Assembly (NCBI GenBank): GCA_015222915.1
Contig: JADFWE010000012.1
Coordinates: forward strand, 1 to 12,850
DNA: 12,850 bases
Direction: 5' to 3'
Source of the DNA: Pseudomonadota bacterium
GTDB lineage: Bacteria; Pseudomonadota; Gammaproteobacteria; SZUA-229
The notes below the pieces were generated by a model. That model saw only the letters and a program-made list of their open reading frames with translations. It made no database searches and had not been told where the DNA came from. Of this stretch, positions 7,901 to 12,850 are shown piece by piece (positions within the stretch are counted from its first letter, which is position 1; the number at the start of each line of letters is the position of its first letter). The position numbers and the translations under genes are program-made.

Positions 7901-10035
7901 CTGCCAACATCGATCCCTGGAAATGCACCGGTTGCCTGGAATGTGTTGACGTATGCGGACCGGGCGCATTAAGTGCAGAAAAACACAGCAGCCAGTTGCA
8001 GGCCGAGATGAGCCAGAACTTCGAGTTCCTCAGCAGCATGCCCAACACCGCCGCCCGCTTTACCGAAGATGCCATCCAGCCAGGCGGTGACAGTAAACGC
8101 CTGCTGCTCGATCACGACAATTACTACGCCATGACCGGCGGCCATGGAGCCTGTCGCGGCTGTGGTGAGGTAACGGCAATCCGCCTGCTCACTGCGACCA
8201 ACAAGGCGATCCACGAGAAAAAACGTAAGACACACATCCATGAGCTGGAAGTCCTGATCGAGCAGCTGAGCACTAAAGTCAAAAAAATACCCAGGGACAA
8301 ACATGATCCGCTCCGCGTAAAACGCATACGAAAGACTATCGTTACACTTGAAAAACGTCTCTACCTTTTCGAGAGCGGTCCTACCGGCAACGGCCCTTCC
8401 CCTGCAGCGTTCGCCAACGCGACAGGCTGCAGCAGCGTGTATGCATCTACCTTCCCTTCTAATCCCTATAAAGACCCCTGGGTAAACAGCCTGTTTCAGG
8501 ATACCCCGGCAGTGGCAAAAGGAATATTTGAAGGCTTCTGTGCGACTGCAGTAGATGACTTCACTGCCCTGCGCACCGCCAAACTGGATCTGCAGGATCT
8601 GTACGACCCGGAAATACACGATGACCTGTTCAGATGTTTTAACTGGCATCATTTTTCCAGAGATGAATTCTCCCTGCTGCCCGCTGTTATCAGCATGGGC
8701 GGCGATGGTGCGATTTACGATATCGGGTTTGGCGCATTGTCACGTCTGCTGGTCTCAGAAACACCGGTCAAAGTTGTGGTGCTCAACACCGGGGCTTACT
8801 CCAATACAGGTGGCCAGACATCAACCGCCAGTTATACCGCACAGGATTCAGACCTGACCCGTTTTGGTGGCGCCCACAGGGGCAAGCGCGAAAACCGCAA
8901 GGAACTGGGACTGATCGCCGCTTTTCATCCTAAAGCGCTGGTCATTCAGACCAATGCGGGGCTGCAGAGCCATTTCATGAAAAATGTCATGAGCTTCCTT
9001 ACCTATAACGAATCAACGGCAGTGTTCGACACCTACACCACCTGTCAGCCTGAACATGGAATTGCTGACGATGCTGGCAGCAGGCGCGCGACGCTGGCCG
9101 TTGAGAGTCGTATGAGCCCTGTTTTTGTACACGATCCGCGCCGTGGCGATACCCTCGCCGAACGTTTCTCTCTTGAAGGCAACCCGGATATTGGCAAGGA
9201 CTGGATCACCACCACCCTGGATTACATCGATGATGAAGGCAATACCAGTTTACTGGAGATACCCTTCACCGCTGCAGATTTTGCGGCGCAGGAAGGCCGA
9301 TTCAAAAAACATTTCCACCCTGTCAGTCAGGATGATGATCCGCTACCAATTGATGAGTACATCGATCTAAGCAAGAGCGACCGTTATGGCAAGGTGCCCT
9401 TTATCTGGTCCACCACGACAGAGAACAAATTGATCAAACTCACCATGACTTCAGCGATCGTCGAACTGACTGAAGAACGCCGCAAAAACTGGCGCATGCT
9501 GGAATATCTCGGTGGTCTGCACATCGAAGAGCTGGAAGCCGGACACCGACAGGAACTGGATAACTGGCAACAGAAATATCGTCAGTCCAGTGTCGCCCGC
9601 GAAGCCTCCATTGATTCTATCGCCAGAGGCATGGCCGAACTGGCAAGCATTTCTGGTATACCTGCCGGCAAGGTTATACCTGTCACCATTGCCAGTGCTG
9701 ATGATATAAACACAGACAGCGGCACAGACAACAGCACAGAGACGACCTCACAAGCAATACCGGCCAGCTCTGACTCTAACTCTGAGGGGGGCAACCTTGT
9801 GGAAATCACCGAAGCAGACATGGCCAATTGCACCAACTGCAAAACCTGTTACCAGGATCTGGGCGAGTTATTCGAAAAGACAAAGATCATGGTCGGTGGT
9901 TCACCCAAAGAAGTCAGCCGGGTGATACCGGGAATATTCGACAGGATTGAAATCACATCGGAACTGGTACAGCGTGCATCACGAGTGGCTGATGATTGTG
10001 ATGTCGAGATTATCCGTTTTCATGCACCGGCTTAG
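4963..10035 (+). CDS. nifJ: Large single-chain pyruvate:ferredoxin/flavodoxin oxidoreductase with extra C-terminal ferredoxin domain
   Basis: Interconverts pyruvate + CoA with acetyl-CoA + CO2 and two low-potential electrons. At 1690 residues it is about 500 longer than usual NifJ-type enzymes. Domains: N-terminal pyruvate-binding domain (YPITPS 37-42, E73, and R125 in VAARS); gamma-like domain from about 548 (GGYGTIATGKLL, 555-566); ferredoxin-like domain with clusters C855/C858/C861/C865 and C988/C991/C994/C998, separated by 122 residues where classical enzymes have about 50; and a TPP domain with cluster ligands C1064, C1067, C1156 and C1361, plus GGDG (1246-1249, D1248) and NTGAYSNTGGQ (1275-1285). 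A helical, highly charged insert occupies about 1078-1140. The tail has a helical stretch (about 1500-1560), a Ser/Thr/Asp-rich linker (1578-1610) and a mono-cluster ferredoxin-like domain (C1623, C1626, C1629, C1679). It starts with TTG (no other in-frame start fits) and precedes the Nfn-like gene by 11 bp. Pyruvate is favoured by PPDK nearby; another 2-oxoacid is possible. Confidence 0.9.
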   Translation: MNEEKTTPKYPGIKTVIHGNGAVAHVMGHVCGGVIGYPITPSTEISEMFEAYRAKGGVNVWGKHPFFFEPEGEHSAQSGAMGATLTGGRFISNASSSQGILYGLESHYVTVGKKVGGFVLQVAARSVSKHSLNVMAGHDDVYALLPSGYTILFGSNPQQAADLAAIAYRVSSLSMIPVTNAMDGFATSHMQCETLLPEPELLKEFLGDPSARIKSPTVAQEMLYGAKGRVYQLQQYLNRHCGDIQPDNLTALKEFLEQSSDKVEADNAGKMVTESLTWIPEELQAQWRRQWINAFEKGSRQLVPAMVDVNNPGLTGGVQNQPDFQAGLVDHKTHFANEIPNFVRQAMDEYFDLTGRCYDPVQTFKTDDAEHVIVGLGSVTDDAEAVASYLRSQGKKVGVVSIKLLQPFPEGELVAVLDGKKAVTILERSEVNALTNLVTQSLFKARENNDLIRHRGIPPIDNLPKISTGIFGVGGHDLQPRHLIAAYKNMESTLNVPFFYLGSQFFEKNPSGANAKLQNKLKQAYPETEFMALDTEENPSLLPDDALRIRFHSVGGYGTIATGKLLTDILAGVMGLHSKSAPKYGSEKSGAPTNFYISLSPEPIKITNAELEDVEIVVSPDHKVFSHTNPLRGLTDNGTLIMQSHHTPIEVWKELPAHARKTIREKKIHFYVVDAFGVARKHAPTPDLEIRMMGIAFIGAICGHVDRIASNKSEETILEKVEQQVTKKFGAKGKAIVEGNMKVVREGLQATRNIDYSAKEFSEAEKLAVVVSGPDSKPGIEISANMSRATGSTVTNGLFNKSYYDDILADRIKDGSIGEAPVMPGGGMFIPVATAAWKDKGMFRLDVPKYTADLCTGCLECAVICPDAAIPNTVHDIHDLLLTAISKLDITEQHQAEMQKQVFPLTKAVRDFYRNLIGKDNPSFSEIVSQSLSSLNISNTSLKRDFEKMAEVLDCFPVAKTRPFFDAMEKHEAGSGGLYSANIDPWKCTGCLECVDVCGPGALSAEKHSSQLQAEMSQNFEFLSSMPNTAARFTEDAIQPGGDSKRLLLDHDNYYAMTGGHGACRGCGEVTAIRLLTATNKAIHEKKRKTHIHELEVLIEQLSTKVKKIPRDKHDPLRVKRIRKTIVTLEKRLYLFESGPTGNGPSPAAFANATGCSSVYASTFPSNPYKDPWVNSLFQDTPAVAKGIFEGFCATAVDDFTALRTAKLDLQDLYDPEIHDDLFRCFNWHHFSRDEFSLLPAVISMGGDGAIYDIGFGALSRLLVSETPVKVVVLNTGAYSNTGGQTSTASYTAQDSDLTRFGGAHRGKRENRKELGLIAAFHPKALVIQTNAGLQSHFMKNVMSFLTYNESTAVFDTYTTCQPEHGIADDAGSRRATLAVESRMSPVFVHDPRRGDTLAERFSLEGNPDIGKDWITTTLDYIDDEGNTSLLEIPFTAADFAAQEGRFKKHFHPVSQDDDPLPIDEYIDLSKSDRYGKVPFIWSTTTENKLIKLTMTSAIVELTEERRKNWRMLEYLGGLHIEELEAGHRQELDNWQQKYRQSSVAREASIDSIARGMAELASISGIPAGKVIPVTIASADDINTDSGTDNSTETTSQAIPASSDSNSEGGNLVEITEADMANCTNCKTCYQDLGELFEKTKIMVGGSPKEVSRVIPGIFDRIEITSELVQRASRVADDCDVEIIRFHAPA
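9694..10032 (+). other. Tethered ferredoxin-like domain and linker in the oxidoreductase
   Basis: Within the oxidoreductase, residues 1578-1610 are a low-complexity, acidic Ser/Thr/Asn linker. Residues 1611-1690 follow with CTNCKTC (C1623, C1626, C1629) and a distant VADDCDVEIIRF (C1679). This is the C-x2-C-x2-C...C ligand set of a mono-cluster [4Fe-4S] ferredoxin, with the usual proline after the last cysteine replaced by aspartate. A flexible tether to a redox domain suggests an internal electron shuttle; the function is inference. Confidence 0.65.
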
Positions 10036-10040
10036 GTAAG
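10034..10040 (+). promoter_or_regulatory. RBS overlapping the oxidoreductase stop codon
   Basis: AGGTAAG overlaps the TAG stop (10033-10035) and ends 6 nt before ATG 10047-10049. This layout indicates co-transcription and probable translational coupling of the two genes. Confidence 0.6.
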
Positions 10041-10046
10041 TTGCAC

Positions 10047-12850
10047 ATGTCACAAAATATCGACAACCAGCAACAGCCCGCAAAGTTTAGTGCCAGTGGT
10101 GCCTATGATGATAAAGATCTCGAACGTTACCTTCAGGCCAATCTCGAGATCGAGAGCAACAGGCATCACATAGCAGACACAAAAGAACAGATCGCTGAAC
10201 TGGAACAAAGCACTGCCGTTGACCTGTTTCAGAAACAGGCCGCTCTACTGAAGAAACACCTAATCAATGACCCGCAATATTTTCAGCAGATGTTTATCAA
10301 TGACGGCAGCAATGCAATCGCCTGGGAGTTTCAGCAGGATGAACTCAGTGAAAAATTCACCCATACCTTCTGGAATCTCCTGCTCAGAAACGATGACTTC
10401 AGCAGCCTGTTGTTGCGTTTTATCTGGAACCTGCCGCTTAAGTTAAAACGTAAATTTATACGTGCTATCGACAGACATCTGTCAGACCACTACCCCATGT
10501 TCAGCGGACTTGCCGAAGGCTGGCCGGGTGAGAACAACATCCCTCCCTATATTCGTCCACCCGGTGAACGCAACAAAGACTTCAACCTGGTGAACCAGGG
10601 TTATATCGGATACATGGGCCTGGGTTACAGTTTCCGTGAAGTCGAAATGCTGGTCTGGCTGGAAGTTCTGCGAGACAAACAATGTGACGACAGGCCTTGT
10701 GAGATCGGTATTCCGAAAGATGATGGCGGAGAGGCCGACGGCGGCTGCCCGGTTAAAATTCATATACCGGAAATGCTGCACCTGATCGGCGAAGGTAAAT
10801 TCAAACAGGCGTTTGACCTGATCAAAGAGTCCAATCCTCTGCCCAATGTTACCGGACGTGTCTGCCCGCAGGAGATCCAGTGCCAGGGTGTCTGTACACT
10901 GAACAAACGGCCTATCGAGATCGGGCAGATCGAATGGTATCTGCCGCAGAGCGAAAAAGTGCTCAAGCCGGATGATGACTTCGCGATAGATGACCATGAA
11001 AACCCCTGGGCAAAGGCTGAAAAACCACCGGTCGCAATCGTCGGTTCCGGTCCTTCAGGAATGATCAATGCTTACCTGCTAGCCAAAGAAGGTTACCCTG
11101 TAACGGTGTTCGAGGCCTTCCATGAACTCGGCGGTGTATTGCGCTACGGTATTCCCGAATTCCGTCTGCCTAACGAGCTGATCGACGATGTCGAGCGAAA
11201 GATCACAATCCTCGGCGGAAAGTTTGTTACCAACTTTATCGTCGGTAAAACCACCACGCTCGAAGCACTGAAACGCGCCGGCTTCTGGAAGATCTTCATC
11301 GGTACCGGCGCCGGCCTGCCACGTTTTATGAATGTGCCGGGTGAACACATGAACGGCATCATGTCGGCCAATGAATTTCTAACCCGGGTCAACCTGATGA
11401 AGGCACATCTGGAAGACTATGAAACACCTCTGCCGAAAATCAGGGGTAAACAGGTGATCGTCATCGGCGGCGGCAATACCGCGATGGATGCTGCCCGCAC
11501 GGCCTGCCGGCTTGGCGGCAATGTCACCATCGTTTATCGACGCACACAGGACGAGATGCCGGTACGTGTTGAGGAACTGCACCATGCCACAGAAGAAGGC
11601 ATCAGCCTGAAACAGCTGCGCGCACCACGCGAGTTTATCGGCAACGACAAGACGCATTTCGTCACCCATACCAATCTCGATATCATGGAGCTGGGTGAAC
11701 CGGATGCTTCTGGACGCCGGCGTCCAGTGGTCACTGGCGAGAGCGAAGAGATGAAAGTCGACCTGGTCATCATGGCGCTCGGCAATGCATCCAACCCCAT
11801 CATAAAAGATGCGGAACCCGAACTCAAAACCAGTAAATGGGGAACCATCGAAGTTCGTAGCAATTCACAAGAAACCTCGATGGACAATGTCTATACCGGC
11901 GGCGATGCCAACCGCGGCGGTTCAACCGCCATCAAGGCAGCGGGTGATGGCATGCAGGCGGCCAAGGAGATAGCAACTGAGGTTGCCTTCTCTGCCAGTG
12001 AGATTAAATCTCTGGTAACCACCGCCGAAGCTTATACCCAACAGGGTCAGGCACCGCAGAGAATCCTGGAAAGAATCGAGCTGGCAGAGGGTGTCGTAGA
12101 GTTAGTGGTCTATTCTCCGCTGATAGCTAAATCAGCCCGCGCCGGGCAATTCGTGCGTGTACTCGCCTGGAAAAAAGGCGAGCTGGTGCCTATGACTCTG
12201 GCAGACTGGGATGCCAAACAGGGCACCATCACCCTGGTCGTACAAGGCCTGGGAAGCACATCGATGAAGATAAACCAGATGCAGGTGGGTGATGCCTTCG
12301 CCGGCATCGCCGGTCCGCTTGGTCTGCCCAGCAAAATTCACCGCTACAAAAATAGCGAGACGGTCGTTTTCACAGCCGGCGGTGTCGGACTGCCACCGGT
12401 CTACCCCATCATGCGCGAACATCTGAGTAAAGGTAACTTCGTCACCCTGATTTCAGGATTCCGTAACAAAGACATGAAGTTCTGGGACGAGAAAGATAAA
12501 CGTATCGGTCTACTGCAAGCGAAGTATCCTTCCCTGCTGGATGTCATCTACACCAGCAATGACGGCAGTTTTGGCACAAAAGATTTTGTTACCGGCCCCC
12601 TGCAGGAAATGCTGGATAACATGAAAGACGGCAGTGGCCGCGTCCTCGGCGAAGTTGTCACCATCGGACCGCCGCTGATGATGCGTGCAGTCAGTGACCT
12701 CAGCAAACCCTTTGGGGTTAAAACGGTGGCGAGCCTCAATTCCATTATGGTCGATGCTACCGGCATGTGCGGTGCCTGCATGGTACCGGTGATCATCGAT
12801 GGCAAGATGGTACGCAAACATGCCTGTGTCGATGGTCCGGAACTGGACGC
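10047..12850 (+). CDS. Fused NfnB-NfnA-like ferredoxin/NAD(P)H oxidoreductase (3' end outside window)
   Basis: The frame stays open from ATG 10047 to the window end (934 codons plus 2 bases). Residues 1 to about 205 are mostly helical and not recognised. Residues 206-300 resemble the iron-sulfur region of GltD/NfnB (C213, C218, C234, then GRVCPQEIQCQGVC with C273, C279, C283). Two Rossmann regions follow: FAD-binding IVGSGPSG (331-338) and NADPH-type VIGGGNTAMDAA (472-483), with the distal FAD motif YTGGDANRGG (616-625). Residues about 672-934 resemble NfnA/DHOD electron-transfer subunits, with AGGVGLPPVYP (777-787) and a [2Fe-2S] motif VDATGMCGAC...C (D903, C908, C911, C927). The order, large subunit then small, matches proteins labelled as glutamate synthase beta/polyprenylphenol hydroxylase fusions. 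No GltB partner is present, so glutamate synthesis is unlikely. Its place behind the oxidoreductase suggests it moves electrons between ferredoxin and NAD(P)H; whether it bifurcates is unknown. Confidence 0.88.
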   Translation, partial: MSQNIDNQQQPAKFSASGAYDDKDLERYLQANLEIESNRHHIADTKEQIAELEQSTAVDLFQKQAALLKKHLINDPQYFQQMFINDGSNAIAWEFQQDELSEKFTHTFWNLLLRNDDFSSLLLRFIWNLPLKLKRKFIRAIDRHLSDHYPMFSGLAEGWPGENNIPPYIRPPGERNKDFNLVNQGYIGYMGLGYSFREVEMLVWLEVLRDKQCDDRPCEIGIPKDDGGEADGGCPVKIHIPEMLHLIGEGKFKQAFDLIKESNPLPNVTGRVCPQEIQCQGVCTLNKRPIEIGQIEWYLPQSEKVLKPDDDFAIDDHENPWAKAEKPPVAIVGSGPSGMINAYLLAKEGYPVTVFEAFHELGGVLRYGIPEFRLPNELIDDVERKITILGGKFVTNFIVGKTTTLEALKRAGFWKIFIGTGAGLPRFMNVPGEHMNGIMSANEFLTRVNLMKAHLEDYETPLPKIRGKQVIVIGGGNTAMDAARTACRLGGNVTIVYRRTQDEMPVRVEELHHATEEGISLKQLRAPREFIGNDKTHFVTHTNLDIMELGEPDASGRRRPVVTGESEEMKVDLVIMALGNASNPIIKDAEPELKTSKWGTIEVRSNSQETSMDNVYTGGDANRGGSTAIKAAGDGMQAAKEIATEVAFSASEIKSLVTTAEAYTQQGQAPQRILERIELAEGVVELVVYSPLIAKSARAGQFVRVLAWKKGELVPMTLADWDAKQGTITLVVQGLGSTSMKINQMQVGDAFAGIAGPLGLPSKIHRYKNSETVVFTAGGVGLPPVYPIMREHLSKGNFVTLISGFRNKDMKFWDEKDKRIGLLQAKYPSLLDVIYTSNDGSFGTKDFVTGPLQEMLDNMKDGSGRVLGEVVTIGPPLMMRAVSDLSKPFGVKTVASLNSIMVDATGMCGACMVPVIIDGKMVRKHACVDGPELD

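Noticed and set aside
7969..8652. 227-codon minus-strand open frame inside the oxidoreductase
   Set aside because: It is opposite conserved Fe-S and TPP motifs (C1064, C1156), has no recognisable domain and no credible RBS, so it is a shadow frame.
4963..10035. Possibility that the 1690-residue gene is two genes joined by a sequencing error
   Set aside because: All PFOR domains appear in order in one uninterrupted frame. The only suspicious homopolymer (six Gs near 9785-9791) lies in the linker, and both sides stay in one sensible frame, with a complete ferredoxin ligand set after it.
10047..12850. Glutamate synthase small subunit (GltD)
   Set aside because: The central part is GltD-like, but there is no gltB nearby, and an NfnA-like [2Fe-2S] module is fused at the C-terminus. 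An Nfn-type electron-transfer role fits better.

Overview
The window reads as chromosomal DNA of a gammaproteobacterium. The glucose-6-phosphate isomerase is close to the E. coli form along its whole length, base composition looks mid-GC by eye, and the long intact genes carry no mobile-element, phage, CRISPR or RNA-gene signature. The gene set (membrane pyrophosphatase, PPDK, a giant pyruvate:ferredoxin oxidoreductase and a fused Nfn-type ferredoxin/NAD(P)H enzyme) would suit a chemolithoautotroph, methanotroph or facultative anaerobe with a pyrophosphate-linked central metabolism. That placement is inference; the sequence here cannot fix genus or lifestyle.

Layout: (1) 1-77, last 24 codons of a membrane-bound pyrophosphatase (hppA), plus strand. 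(2) 78-201, a short inverted repeat and a strong bidirectional terminator shared with the convergent pgi. (3) 202-1875, pgi on the minus strand. (4) 1876-2069, divergent pgi/ppdK control region with a CRP-like and an FNR-like operator. (5) 2070-4868, ppdK. (6) 4869-4962, an AT-rich spacer with a 12-bp palindrome and 21-bp-spaced repeats. (7) 4963-10035, one 1690-residue pyruvate:ferredoxin oxidoreductase starting with TTG. (8) 10047 to the window end, a fused NfnB-NfnA-like flavoprotein starting 11 bp after the previous stop and cut by the window edge after 934 codons.

Together the genes form a carbon and electron module. The oxidoreductase interconverts pyruvate and acetyl-CoA + CO2 with low-potential electrons. 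The Nfn-like neighbour can plausibly connect those electrons to NADH/NADPH. PPDK interconverts pyruvate and PEP with ATP/AMP and PPi. The membrane pyrophosphatase couples PPi to an ion gradient, and Pgi sits at the hexose-phosphate end. The set could run upward (acetyl-CoA to hexose phosphate, PPi used by the pump) or downward (anoxic use of stored carbohydrate, with PPDK saving energy as ATP from PPi). The FNR-like box before ppdK leans toward a role tied to oxygen limitation but does not decide direction.

The most unusual items are the oxidoreductase architecture (long insert between its two ferredoxin-type clusters, helical insert in the TPP domain, and a tethered extra C-terminal ferredoxin-like domain) and the N-terminal half of the fused flavoprotein (about 205 unassigned residues and a rearranged first cysteine motif).
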